Assembly (NCBI GenBank): GCA_023431345.1
Contig: JAEYWK010000134.1
Coordinates: forward strand, 28,481-92,480
Reading direction: 5' to 3'
DNA: 64,000 nucleotides
Source of the DNA: Pseudomonadota bacterium
GTDB taxonomy: Bacteria > Myxococcota_A > Polyangia > Polyangiales > Polyangiaceae
Position 1 is the stretch's first letter. Every line of letters begins with the position of its first letter. The notes under the pieces are model-generated. The model saw only the letters and a list, made by a program, of their open reading frames with translations. It made no database searches and was not told where the DNA came from. Positions 24,615-36,228 of this stretch are shown one piece after another. Position numbers and translations under genes: made by a program.

Positions 24615-25922
24615 CTACTTCACGCCGCTGATGCGGTCGGTGCCCATGAACGCGCGCAGCGGCTCGGGGATGAGCACGCTGCCGTCGGCCTGCTGGTACT
24701 GCTCGAGGATGGCCAGCCACGTGCGACCGATGGCGAGGCCGGAGCCGTTGAGGGTGTGCAGCAGCCGCGGCTTGCCCTTCGGCTCCGGGCGGTAGCGGAT
24801 CTTGGCGCGTCGAGCCTGAAAATCGCCGAAGGTGGAGCAGCTCGAGATCTCGCGGAACGCCTGCTGCGACGGCAACCAGACCTCGAGATCGTACGACTTG
24901 GTGGACGAGAACGTCAGGTCGCCCGCGCAGTGCTCGACCACGCGGTAGTGCAAGCCCAGGCGCCGCAGCACTTCCTCGGCGTGGCTCGTGAGCTGCTCCA
25001 GCTGCTCGAGCGCGGTCTCGGGCGTCGCGAAGCGCACGAGCTCCACCTTGTCGAACTGGTGCTGGCGAATGAGACCGCGTACGTCGCGGCCATGCGAGCC
25101 GGCTTCGCTGCGGAAGCAAGGGGTGTACGCGCAGTAGGCGCGCGGCAAGTCCGCCGCTTCCAAGACTTCGTCCGCGTGCAGGTTGGTCACGGGCACCTCG
25201 GCGGTGGGCACGAGGTAAAGGGCGGAGGGGTCGTTCGGATCGCTGCGCCGGGTCTTGAACAGGTCGTCCTCGAACTTCGGCAGGTTGCCGGTGCCGAGCA
25301 GCGCCTCCGCGCGCACCAAAAAGGGCGGATAAACTTCGGTATATCCGTGCTCTTTGGTGTGCAAATCGAGCATGAAGTTGATCAGCGCTCGCTCGAGCCG
25401 CGCGCCCGCGCCCCACAGCACCGAGAAGCGCGCGCCCGACAGCTTCGCCGCGCGCTCCAGGTCCAAGATGCCGAGGCTACTGCCGATGTCCCAGTGCGCC
25501 TTGGGCTCGAACGAGAACTCGGGCGCGTTGCCCCAGGTGCGCACGGTGGGGTTCTGCTCATCGCTCTCGCCGTCGGGCACCGACGGATGTGGCACGTTCG
25601 GAATGACGAGCAGGCGATCTTGCATCTCGGCTTCAATCGCCGAAAGCTCGCTGTCGAGATCTTTGACGCGCTCGCTCAGAGCTTTGAGCTCTTCGCGACG
25701 CGCCGCCATCGCCGCCTTGTCTCCGGCCTTCGCCAGCGCGGCCATGCCGTCGTTGGCCGCGTTGCGTTCGGCCTGGAGCGCCTCCGTCTTGACGATCAGC
25801 TCGCGGCGCTTGCTGGACAGACTCGAGATGCCATCGAGCAGCGCGGCGGCGTCCGCCGAGCGCCGCGTGAGCATGCGCCGAACTTCATCGAGATTGTCCG
25901 CAACGTACCGGGCATCGAGCAT
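24615..25922 (-). CDS. serS: Seryl-tRNA synthetase
   Basis: Protein of 435 aa, normal for the family. The N-terminal 110 residues form the tRNA-binding coiled coil (LSSKRRELIVKTEALQAERN...). The class II motifs are present: motif 2 FRSEAGSHGRDVRGLIRQHQF and motif 3 with EISSCSTFGDFQARR. The serine-binding residues in YLVPTAEVPVTN are also present. It charges tRNA-Ser with serine in the cytoplasm. It starts at ATG 25922 and sits 19 bp from the upstream lipoprotein-like gene, so the two may be co-transcribed. Confidence 0.96.
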   Translation of the reverse strand: MLDARYVADNLDEVRRMLTRRSADAAALLDGISSLSSKRRELIVKTEALQAERNAANDGMAALAKAGDKAAMAARREELKALSERVKDLDSELSAIEAEMQDRLLVIPNVPHPSVPDGESDEQNPTVRTWGNAPEFSFEPKAHWDIGSSLGILDLERAAKLSGARFSVLWGAGARLERALINFMLDLHTKEHGYTEVYPPFLVRAEALLGTGNLPKFEDDLFKTRRSDPNDPSALYLVPTAEVPVTNLHADEVLEAADLPRAYCAYTPCFRSEAGSHGRDVRGLIRQHQFDKVELVRFATPETALEQLEQLTSHAEEVLRRLGLHYRVVEHCAGDLTFSSTKSYDLEVWLPSQQAFREISSCSTFGDFQARRAKIRYRPEPKGKPRLLHTLNGSGLAIGRTWLAILEQYQQADGSVLIPEPLRAFMGTDRISGVK

Positions 25923-25941
25923 GGCGCCCGATTTAGCACGC

Positions 25942-26505
25942 TCAGAACCCGACGCCGACGCCCACGCCGATCCCGATGCCCACGCCGCCGCTCCGGCCGC
26001 GGTAGTTGGCCACCGCGACCAGGTGGGTGATCAAGGTGCAGGTCCGCAGCACGGGTCCGGCGCAGCCACGCCAGGTTCCGCCCGCGCTGCGCTCGCCCTC
26101 GGAGTCGTAGTAGGTGACCCGGCCGTCCGGCGTGACCGAAAGCCAGGCTTCGACGGCGCCGGGCGGCGAGGCGTTGGTGACGCCCACCCGCCCCAGCGAA
26201 AGGTTGTCGGTTCCGGCGAGGTGACCATCACCGAGCAGCACTGCGTAAGGGTCAAAATCGTCGTCTGCGACGCGGCCCACTCGATCGAGCACGAACGCGA
26301 GATCGCCGTCGATGAAGACCTTGCCGTCGGCGCGCAGCTCGACCGGGTCGCCTTCTCGCTCCCATCGGGCCGCTGCGAACGCCAGGGGGGCACCGCCTTC
26401 GGCCCAGCGCGGCGGGTTGCGGGGCGCGCAGCCAGCGAGCGCCACCGCCAAACAAAGCAGAGCGGCGCTACGGTCGCGCCTGCTCGAGAAGAGCGGGTCA
26501 GCCAT
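25942..26505 (-). CDS. Predicted lipoprotein with Gly-repeat C-terminus
   Basis: Protein of 187 aa from ATG at 26505; ATG at 26517 is another option. The lipobox is VALAGC. The middle part is beta-rich (GDPVELRADGKVFIDGDLAFVLDRVGRV; LSVTPDGRVTYYDSEG), and it ends with a short run of alternating Gly and Val/Ile. It has no recognised family. It lies just upstream of serS on the same strand and faces the divergent gene at 26576. Confidence 0.55.
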   Translation of the reverse strand: MADPLFSSRRDRSAALLCLAVALAGCAPRNPPRWAEGGAPLAFAAARWEREGDPVELRADGKVFIDGDLAFVLDRVGRVADDDFDPYAVLLGDGHLAGTDNLSLGRVGVTNASPPGAVEAWLSVTPDGRVTYYDSEGERSAGGTWRGCAGPVLRTCTLITHLVAVANYRGRSGGVGIGIGVGVGVGF

Positions 26506-26575
26506 CGCCTGAACCATAGCGCACGGCGAGCGGGGCTCGCGGAGTCGGCCAGCGGGCCCACGTCGGCGCAACGGC

Positions 26576-27325
26576 GTGGCTCAGCGGCTTTTTTGGCCGC
26601 GATCCGGGCTTGGGATTAGCCATGTGCGGGTGGGCCATCCGTCGCTTGCGTCCGAGTTTCCGAACGACAACGCCGAGATCTCGAGCGGCGCCATCTGGAT
26701 CCACACGGATTTAGTCGGCCCTGCCATCGCCCAGCTGGCACCGTTCGCGCCCGTCCCGAGCGAGCGGTTCGTCCTCTACTTCGACGACGACGAAGGCTGC
26801 GTCGAGAGCCCTGTCGAGCTTCGAGCCAGCACGGGCGCCGGCGTCAGCTGTGCGCCCAGCATCGTGCCCGAGGCCGACCCAGAGCCCGAGACGGAGACGG
26901 AGACGGAAGTCGAGCTCGCGCGCCCGGACTCACCAGCGTTCTCTCGCTTCGAGCACGCCCTCAGCTCCGCGCTCTTGGCGCGAGGCGCGACCCGCGCCGC
27001 CGCGCTGTTGCCGCGCCTGCTACGACTCGAGGCGCTCCCGGCGGACGCTGCGCCCACGGACGTGCAGCTCGCGCTGCAGAGCCGCGGCTACCTCGATGAC
27101 AACGGCCGCTACTCGAAGAAGTACCGCGAGCTGTGCGGAGCTTGGTCGGCGCTCCTGCAGGGCGCCTCGCAGGACTTCTCGGCCTGCGGCACCACCACGC
27201 TCGATCGCTTCGGCGCCGAACTGCTGACGGCGCTGCTCGCCGTGCCCGCGACGCGCGCCGAGGAGCTGCGGCGCGCGCTGCGTCAGGCAGGCGTGGCCGC
27301 GTTCGGCGTGCTCGAAGCCGCCTAG
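26576..27325 (+). CDS. Hypothetical protein
   Basis: Protein of up to 249 aa. The frame opens at GTG 26576, but GTG at 26624 or 26630 is equally possible because no ribosome binding site settles it. Residues 40-70 are beta-like (GAIWIHTDLVGPAIAQLAPF), and an acidic Glu/Thr repeat (PEPETETETEVE) separates them from an all-helical C-terminal half with a lone Cys pair (SACGT). No family is recognised. It is convergent with the DNA methyltransferase gene with a 14-bp gap and a hairpin spanning both stop codons. Confidence 0.5.
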   Translation: MAQRLFWPRSGLGISHVRVGHPSLASEFPNDNAEISSGAIWIHTDLVGPAIAQLAPFAPVPSERFVLYFDDDEGCVESPVELRASTGAGVSCAPSIVPEADPEPETETETEVELARPDSPAFSRFEHALSSALLARGATRAAALLPRLLRLEALPADAAPTDVQLALQSRGYLDDNGRYSKKYRELCGAWSALLQGASQDFSACGTTTLDRFGAELLTALLAVPATRAEELRRALRQAGVAAFGVLEAA

Positions 27326-27354
27326 CGCTCGTCTCGCGCCTAGAGACGCGCGCT
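27324..27354. terminator. Hairpin containing both stop codons of convergent genes
   Basis: AGCGC/GCGCT and CGTCTC/GAGACG form an 11-bp stem with one mismatch and a 7-base loop over 27324-27354, in the 14-bp gap between the hypothetical gene and the methyltransferase gene. Confidence 0.5.
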
Positions 27355-28529
27355 GACCAAGTACTCGAACAGCTCCTTCTTACTGGTGCGCCGGCGCAAA
27401 GTGCGGGTCTTCACGCGGGAAAATCCGTGCCGCTCGAACAAGTCCGCGAGGAGCTTCTCTGCCGGTACGAGCACGTCGAAGAACTTCGAGTTGCCGACCA
27501 CGTAGTGCGCCTCGCCGCCGGAGACGAGCACGCGCGACAGCGAGCCCACGTGCCGATCCATGTCGTGAAAGTAGCGCTCGACGTAACGCGCCAGCACTGC
27601 GCTTTGCGGCTCGATGCGACGCAGCAGCGGTCCGAGCCGCCGCAAAGCCAGCGCGCCTTGCGGCCGCCAGCTCGACAGCTTGCTGGTCGCCACACCCCAG
27701 GTCCCGCCGATCGCCTGCCAATCGAGCTCGCCGGCTTGCCTACCGTCGCCCAAGAAGCCGAGCCAATACATGTAAGGCCGGAGCTCGCGGATGTAGCTCA
27801 TGCGGTTGACGTAAGGCGGAGACGTCACGACTGATCCGCACGAATTTGCTGGAAAAACCTGCTCCAGCTCGCGGGAGTCGCCCACTGCGACCGAGCCTGC
27901 GCTACCGGGCAGCGCCCGCTCGGCGCCGAGGCGCAGGCTCGCAAAGGCACGCTCGAGCAGCTCCGCGACGTCGTGGCCGTCGCCGCGGGCTCGAAACGAC
28001 ATCGATTGGTGGCGGAAGCTCACGTTGCCGGCGTCGATCAGCGCACGACAAAACGACAGCGCGGCGAGGTCGCGCGCTTTGCCGCGCTTACCAGCCAGCT
28101 CCGCGTGCGCGCGTGACAGCGCCGACAGCGTCCGTTCGTCCCACCACTTCTCGATGCGATGCAGCGGCGGCACCCACGCGCGCCCTTTGCCGCGCTCGGC
28201 GGCGCGGGCCATCTCGGCGACGAGCCCCTCCGCTTTGCGCAGGTCAGCGGCCGTGTAGGGCCGGCTCTTGACCTCCGCGAGCCAGCGCAAGAACGGGTTG
28301 ATATCGACGGTGTGACACGCGATGCCCTGCTCGGCGCAAGCCGTCAGCGTCGTACCCGTCCCGCAAAAGGGGTCCAAAACCGGCAAATCCGGGCGCGAAC
28401 GCTGGCGAATGAGCTCGCGCACCAGCTCGACCGAGTAGGCAGGGGTGAGCCGCAGCCAGCCGTGGCGCGTCGAGCGCAGATTGCCGCGGAAGGTAACGGC
28501 GGGTGACAGCGCCGCGCGCTCGGCGCGCT

Positions 28530-28533
<4 letters not shown>
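27340..28533 (-). CDS. DNA methyltransferase-like protein (amino-MTase type)
   Basis: Protein of 397 aa from GTG at 28533. The SAM motif LDPFCGTGTTLTACAEQ is near residue 53 and the catalytic motif TSPPYVNRM near residue 235, so SAM-binding precedes catalysis (alpha/gamma-like order). The motif TSPPY is typical of enzymes that methylate the exocyclic amino group of adenine or N4 of cytosine, and some related proteins modify RNA. There is no adjacent restriction endonuclease or specificity gene. The start GTGA overlaps the stop of livF, so it is translationally coupled to the transporter operon. Whether the target is DNA is not proven. Confidence 0.78.
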
Positions 28534-29263
<730 letters not shown>

Positions 29264-29267
<4 letters not shown>

Positions 29268-30040
29268 GCCAGCTCCTCGGTCGACTTGCCTAGGTAGGCC
29301 GCGAGCACGGCGGGATCCTTCTTGATGCGCTCGGGAGCGCCGTGCGCGATCGTCTCGCCGTGATCGACGACGTGCACCTCTTCGCACACGCTCATCACCA
29401 CGGCCATGTTGTGCTCGACGAGCACCACCGTGAGCCCCATTTGATCGCGCAGAAAGCGGATTTGTCGCTCGAGCTCGCCCGCCTCCTGGCTGTTCATGCC
29501 CGCGGCAGGCTCGTCGAGCAGGAGTAGCTTCGGCTCGAGCATCAGGGCGCGCGCGATCTCGAGCCGCCGCTGCGAGCCGTACGGCAGCGCGCCGGCGACG
29601 CACTGCGCCTGCGTACCGAGCCCCATCACCTCCAGCAGCTCGCGAGCGCGCGTGCGCAAGCGCGCTTCGTCCTCCGCCTGGGCTCGCGTGCGGAACATCG
29701 CCGCGAGCACGCTCGAGCGGTGCAGGTGGTGGCCGGCCACCATCACGTTCTCTTCGACGGTCATGGCGCGGAACAGCCGGATGTTCTGGAACGTCCGAGC
29801 GATGCCGCAGTTGGCGATGCGCGCCGGTGACTCCCCGCCGATGCTCTTGCCAGCGAAGCGGATGCGACCGCCGTCAGGCGTGTACACGCCCGTGATCACG
29901 TTGAACAGCGTGGTCTTACCGGCGCCGTTCGGGCCGATCAGCCCGAAGATCGATCTTTCGGGGACGTCGAAGGAGACGTGCTTGAGCGCGCGCAGTCCGC
30001 CGAAGATTTTGTCGACTTTTTCCAGCGAAAGCAGGCTCAT
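29264..30040 (-). CDS. livG: Branched-chain amino-acid ABC transporter ATPase LivG
   Basis: Protein of 258 aa. Walker A is GPNGAGKTTLFNVITGVY, the signature region is LPYGSQRRLEIARALM, and Walker B is LLLDEPAAGMN. The FNVITG and ARTFQNIRLF sequences are typical of LivG. It overlaps livF and livM by 4 bases each, so the operon is tightly coupled. It pairs with LivF to form the two ATPase subunits. Confidence 0.93.
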
Positions 30041-31041
30041 CGCGCCTCCGCTTTGGAGCGCTTCAGGCGCCCCAAGAAGCCCGCCGTCAGCTCACGGCCG
30101 CCGAGCAAGCCTTGGGGCCGCACCAGCATGATCACGATCAGCAAGAGCGCGTAGAGCACCAGCCGGTACTGCTGCAGATCGCGCATCAGCTCGAGCGTCA
30201 CCGCGACGAACACGCCCCCGACGATCGCGCCCGAGATCGAGCCCAAGCCGCCGATGATGATCATCACGATCATGTCGATTGACTTGTCGAAGCGGAAGTC
30301 TTCTGGACGAATGCCGGACTGCATGTAGGCGAACAAGCCGCCCGCGGTGCCGGCGCTGGCAGCGCTGATCGAGAACGCGAGCACCTTGAGACGCGTCGTG
30401 GGCGTGGCCATCGCCTCCGCCGCGATCTCGTCTTCGCGGATGGCGATCAGCGAGCGACCCGTTTGCGAGAACGTCAGGTTCCGAATCAAGACCACGATCG
30501 TGATCGCCCAGCCGAACACCCAGAAGAACGTGGTGTAGGCGGGCAGCCCCGCAGGGCTGTCGCCGAAGTAGCCGGTAGCGGCGCCGAGGAAGGTGGCGTT
30601 ATTGAACGAAATACGAATGATTTCGCCGAATCCGAGCGTCACGACGGCCAGGTAGTCGCCGCGCAGACGCAAGCTGGGAGCGCCGACGAGCAGCCCCGTG
30701 AGACCGGCCAGGCTCGCGCCGATGAGCAGCGCGACGTTGAACGTGACCGCGTCCGCGAGATCGCCGGGGCCCAGCGCTCCTTGCACCACGGGGCCGAGCT
30801 TCACCCCCGCGTAGGCAGCGCCGTAGGCGCCCACCGCCATGAAGCCAGCGTGGCCAATCGAGAACTGGCCCGTCGTGCCGTTGATGAGGTTCAGCCCGAC
30901 CGCCAAGATGATGTTGATGCCGGCCAAGAGCACGATGCGCTGCGCGTACTCGATCAAGCCCTCTTGCAGCAGCAGACCGACGCCGTAGAGCGACAGCGCG
31001 ATCGCGCTCGCGATGGCCAAGCGGCGTGCGAGCCGCATCAC
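30037..31041 (-). CDS. livM: Branched-chain amino-acid ABC permease LivM
   Basis: Protein of 334 aa with about nine membrane segments. The sequence NLINGTTGQFSIGHAGFMAVGAY is the LivM/LivH family signature, and GDYLAVVTLGFGEIIRIS is LivM-specific. It ends with a charged tail. It overlaps livG and livH by 4 bases. Confidence 0.92.
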   Translation of the reverse strand: MMRLARRLAIASAIALSLYGVGLLLQEGLIEYAQRIVLLAGINIILAVGLNLINGTTGQFSIGHAGFMAVGAYGAAYAGVKLGPVVQGALGPGDLADAVTFNVALLIGASLAGLTGLLVGAPSLRLRGDYLAVVTLGFGEIIRISFNNATFLGAATGYFGDSPAGLPAYTTFFWVFGWAITIVVLIRNLTFSQTGRSLIAIREDEIAAEAMATPTTRLKVLAFSISAASAGTAGGLFAYMQSGIRPEDFRFDKSIDMIVMIIIGGLGSISGAIVGGVFVAVTLELMRDLQQYRLVLYALLLIVIMLVRPQGLLGGRELTAGFLGRLKRSKAEAR

Positions 31042-31949
31042 ACCTTCTCCGGTCGCACCACGCCGAGCAGCCCTTCAGGCCGCGCGATGAGGATGACGAT
31101 CAAGATCACGAACGTGATCGCGTCACGGTAATCCGGGGACAGGTAGCCGGCGGTCAGCTGCTCCGCCAGGCCGATCAGGAGCCCGCCCATCACGGCGCCG
31201 CGCACGTTGCCGATCCCGCCCAAAACAGCGGCTACGAACGCCTTGAGACCCGTCAGCATACCCATCAGGGGGCTGATCATGATCTGGTCCAGCCCGAACA
31301 AGATGCCGCCGGCGGCCGCCAGGCCCGAGCCGACCGCGAACGTGGCGCGGATGATGCGGTTCGTGTCGATGCCCATCAAGCGCGCCGCGTCGAGGTTGGT
31401 AGACACGGCGCGCATGGCCTTGCCGGTCCACGTGCGCTGGATGAACCAGGTCAGCCCGACCATCAGCGCGATCGCCACGCCGAAGATGGTCAGCTTGACG
31501 TTGGTGACGATCACGCCGCCGAGCTCGAAGCGCACCTCGCGCAAGATGGGCGGATACGGCCGCGGGTTGGGCGTGAAGGCGAGCATCGCCGCATTCTGCA
31601 AGAACAAGCTCACGCCGATCGCGGTGATGAGCGGGGTGAGCCGCGGCGCCGAGCGCACGGGACGGTACGCAAAGAACTCGATCGCGACCCCGAGCAGCGC
31701 CGCCACCGCCATCGCCGCGATCAGCACCACCAGCGCCAAATACAGCGGGAAACCCGCGTCGCCGTAGCCCTGGACCCCCAGCCCCAAGGCCGCGAAATAG
31801 CCGGCGTAAGCGCCGATCATGAACACCTCGCCGTGGGCGAAGTTGATCAGCTTCAGGATGCCGTACACCATCGTGTAGCCGAGCGCGATCAGCGCGTAGA
31901 TCGAGCCCAGCGACAGCCCGTTCAAGACCTGCTGCAGGAACGTGCTCAT
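31038..31949 (-). CDS. livH: Branched-chain amino-acid ABC permease LivH
   Basis: Protein of 303 aa with about eight membrane segments. LNGLSLGSIYALIALGYTMVYGI and LINFAHGEVFMIGAY form the family signature. GIGNVRGAVMGGLLIGLAEQL follows. It pairs with LivM to form the pore. It lies 64 bp from livK. Confidence 0.93.
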   Translation of the reverse strand: MSTFLQQVLNGLSLGSIYALIALGYTMVYGILKLINFAHGEVFMIGAYAGYFAALGLGVQGYGDAGFPLYLALVVLIAAMAVAALLGVAIEFFAYRPVRSAPRLTPLITAIGVSLFLQNAAMLAFTPNPRPYPPILREVRFELGGVIVTNVKLTIFGVAIALMVGLTWFIQRTWTGKAMRAVSTNLDAARLMGIDTNRIIRATFAVGSGLAAAGGILFGLDQIMISPLMGMLTGLKAFVAAVLGGIGNVRGAVMGGLLIGLAEQLTAGYLSPDYRDAITFVILIVILIARPEGLLGVVRPEKV

Positions 31950-32013
31950 GCGCCAGCCTGCCTCGACCGGCGAAGCGGCGGCATCACCAAGGAACGGAGC
32001 GCGCCGAGGAGCT

Positions 32014-33186
32014 TCACGGATTCACGAGCGCTTCGTACTTCGCCTTGCCGCCGTCGATCTTCAGCACGACCACGCTCTTCTCCGGGTTGCGATCTTTATC
32101 CATCGTGATCTTGCCCGTCACGGTGACGAGATCTTTCGTGGCGGCGAGCGCGTCACGGATCGCGGCCGGCTCGACCTTGCCCGCGCGCTTGATGGCGTCG
32201 GCGATCACCATCACGCCGTCGTAGCCGAGCGCGCCCAGGCCCGTGGGCTCTTGACCGTACTTCGCCTTGAAATCCGCCACGAACTTCTGCGCCTCCGGCG
32301 AGGCCTGGTCGGGCGCGAAATGATTGGAGAAATAGGAGCCGTTCAGCGAATCACCCCCGATGGTGAAGAGCTGCGGCGCGTCCCAGCCGTCGCCGCCGAG
32401 CAAAGGCACCTTCAAGCCCAAGCGCGCCGCCGTACGCGCGATCGCGCCGACCTCGGCGTAGTAGCCGGGCACCCAAATCGCTTGCGCGCCCGAGCTCTTG
32501 ATGGCCGTGACCTGCGCGCTGAAGTCGGTGTCGCCCGCGGAGTAGGATTGCTCGACCGCGATCGTGCCGCCCGCCGCGGTGAACGCCTTTTGGAAGGCGT
32601 CGGCGAGGCCGATCGAGTAGTCGTTCTTCACGTCTTTCAAGACCGCGACCTTGTCGAGCTTCAGGCTCTGGCGCGCGAACGTCGCCATCACCTTGCCCTG
32701 GAAAGGATCGATGTAGCAGACGCGGAAGACGTAATCGCCAATCTGGGTCACCTTCGGGTTGGTCGAAGACGGCGAAACCATGGGAATTTTGCGGCGCTGC
32801 GCGATCGGCCCGCCTTGCAGCGACAAGCTCGACGCGACCTCGCCGAGGATCGCCGTCGCCTTTTCGACGTCGATCAAGCGAGTGACGGCGTTGGCCGCCT
32901 CGGCGCCGTCACCGCGAGTGTCGAGCGTGACGAGCTTGATCTTCTTGCCGAGCACGCCGCCGGCCGCGTTCAGCTGCTCGGCCGCCAGGCGCGCCGCCTT
33001 GTCGGTGTCTTGACCGAAATGGGCGGTGCTGCCGGTCATCGAAGCGTAGTGGCCGATCACGATTTCAGCCGCGTCAGCCTTGCCCGACGCCCCCGAGCCG
33101 CCCGCGTCGTCCTTCTTCTTACAAGCTGAGGCCGAAGCGGCGAGACCGACCGCGAGGAGGAGGCTGACGACTGACCGGCGTTGCAT
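32014..33186 (-). CDS. livK: Branched-chain amino-acid type ABC substrate-binding lipoprotein
   Basis: Protein of 390 aa. The signal peptide ends in lipobox ASAC, giving a Cys anchor followed by KKKDD. Two Rossmann-like lobes of the family are visible: IVIGHYASMTGSTAHFGQDTDKAARLAAEQLNAAGG, then VFRVCYIDPFQGKVMATFA, and ALGYDGVMVIADAIKRAG. It binds the solute outside the membrane and delivers it to LivHM. Myxobacteria have several copies; ligands other than branched-chain amino acids are common, so the specificity is open. Confidence 0.9.
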   Translation of the reverse strand: MQRRSVVSLLLAVGLAASASACKKKDDAGGSGASGKADAAEIVIGHYASMTGSTAHFGQDTDKAARLAAEQLNAAGGVLGKKIKLVTLDTRGDGAEAANAVTRLIDVEKATAILGEVASSLSLQGGPIAQRRKIPMVSPSSTNPKVTQIGDYVFRVCYIDPFQGKVMATFARQSLKLDKVAVLKDVKNDYSIGLADAFQKAFTAAGGTIAVEQSYSAGDTDFSAQVTAIKSSGAQAIWVPGYYAEVGAIARTAARLGLKVPLLGGDGWDAPQLFTIGGDSLNGSYFSNHFAPDQASPEAQKFVADFKAKYGQEPTGLGALGYDGVMVIADAIKRAGKVEPAAIRDALAATKDLVTVTGKITMDKDRNPEKSVVVLKIDGGKAKYEALVNP

Positions 33187-33290
33187 AGCGAGGCTCCTTG
33201 AGAGGGGGCGACGCTAACACAACTGCCCTTCGGTCCAGCGCAGCCGGCGCGGTCTCGCCGGACGCGGGCGAGCGAGCTGGCCTCAGGGCC

Positions 33291-34946
<1,656 letters not shown>

Positions 34947-35322
34947 GGGAAAGCCGCGCCCGGTCGCGGACGCAGAAGGGGGAAGATAACACGGAGGCGG
35001 GTATCTCTGATCCACGCGGTTTTGCGTCGTTTCCCGGCGCTTGAGGGGTTTCGGCAACGGGGCGCGGCCAGCGCTCAGTCAGTCATGAGGACGCAGCGAG
35101 GCGTCGCAAAATGCCGCACTTGCCGCCCCGACCCTCTTCCTAGAGCCGCTCCTGACCGCATCCTGACCGCTCGCTCCACCTGGCCGCTGACCGCTAGTGG
35201 CCGCTGACCGCCAACCGCTAGCGCCCGCTAGCCCTGATTTGCTCTCCCCTCCCCTGAGCGCTCACCGCTCACCGCTAATCGCTGACCGCTCCCCTCTCCC
35301 TCTGATAGCTTCGTCCTCCCCC
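34947..35322. other. Divergent intergenic region with short CGCTGACCGCT-like repeats
   Basis: 376 bp between the kinase gene and the DAHP-synthase-like gene. From about 35140 to 35300 the sequence is made of imperfect copies of the octamer-like words ACCGCT, CCGCTGAC and CGCTAG (for instance GGCCGCTGACCGCTAGTGG). It holds no supported gene. Both promoters should lie here. Confidence 0.5.
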
Positions 35323-36228
35323 ATGATCGTCGTGATGGAGCCGGACGCGTCGGAGCAGGCTGTCGAAAGCGTGATCTCTTTCTTGGTGAACGCCGGTTTC
35401 GACGTACACCGCTCGAGCGGCGCCTCCACCACCATTCTCGGTGTCGTGGGCGACCTCACCAAGAACGACGTCACCGTCGTCAGCGAGTTCCCAGCCGTTT
35501 CGCAGGTAGTGAGAGTCAGCGAGCAGTTTCGCTTGGCGTCGCGGCGCTTCCGCCAGCGCTCGACGGTGGTCGACGGCCCTTGGGGCAGCATCGGCGGCGA
35601 CAAGCCGTGGATCGCCATCGAAGCGATCGGACCGTCATCGGCTGCAGCCGGCGGCGCGAGCGCGGAAGCGTCTCCGCCGAGCGAGCCGCCTCCATCGCGC
35701 GAGCTCGCTTACGAGGTGCGCGCCGGGCGCCCCTTCGACGCCGCGATCACGCGCTCGCCGCGCGCCGTCGACACCATCGGCGCGCTCGTCTGCCTTTCAG
35801 TGCACCCGCAGCCATCCGATCAGCGCTTCCCGGTCCACTTCGTCGAACGCGGCCCGAGCTGGGGAGCCAACGCCTGGATCGGCGCGGCGGAAAAGGAGCT
35901 CTTGCGCGGCGACAGCAGCATCGTGCTTCTGGAAGCCGGTGGCGAATACCCGAACGGGGCCAGGACGCTTGAAATTGCCGCGATCGCGCGGGCGAAGCAG
36001 CGCACCCATTTACCGATCGTCGTCGACGTTCCGAGCATCGCGCAGCGGGCGCGCTACGTCGAGTCGGTCGCTTGCGCCGCCATCGCGGCCGGCGCCGACG
36101 GCGTGATCCTGCGCACGTGGATCGGCCCCACGGGTGAGGTGCCACGCTTGCCCGCGACGCTGAGCTGGAGCGACGCCGTCAAGCTCGCGGAGAAGCTGCG
36201 CGGCATCGGGCAGGCCATCCGCGGATGA
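35323..36228 (+). CDS. Divergent DAHP synthase-like protein lacking catalytic motifs
   Basis: Protein of 301 aa. The N-terminal 70 residues (MIVVMEPDASEQAVESVISFLVNAGFDVHRS...ILGVVGD) match the ferredoxin-like regulatory domain of AroF-type 3-deoxy-7-phosphoheptulonate synthases. The second half aligns with the end of the barrel: FPVHFVERG, GAAEKELLRGDSSIVLLEAGG, THLPIVVDVPSIAQRARYV and ACAAIAAGADGV. The GPCS motif is missing. CERGIRTFE has become LEAGGEYPN, and DPSH has become DVPS, so the metal-binding Cys and His are lost. It is therefore probably not an active synthase. Its stop overlaps the tyrA start (ATGA). A regulatory or inactive-paralogue role is inferred. Confidence 0.72.
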   Translation: MIVVMEPDASEQAVESVISFLVNAGFDVHRSSGASTTILGVVGDLTKNDVTVVSEFPAVSQVVRVSEQFRLASRRFRQRSTVVDGPWGSIGGDKPWIAIEAIGPSSAAAGGASAEASPPSEPPPSRELAYEVRAGRPFDAAITRSPRAVDTIGALVCLSVHPQPSDQRFPVHFVERGPSWGANAWIGAAEKELLRGDSSIVLLEAGGEYPNGARTLEIAAIARAKQRTHLPIVVDVPSIAQRARYVESVACAAIAAGADGVILRTWIGPTGEVPRLPATLSWSDAVKLAEKLRGIGQAIRG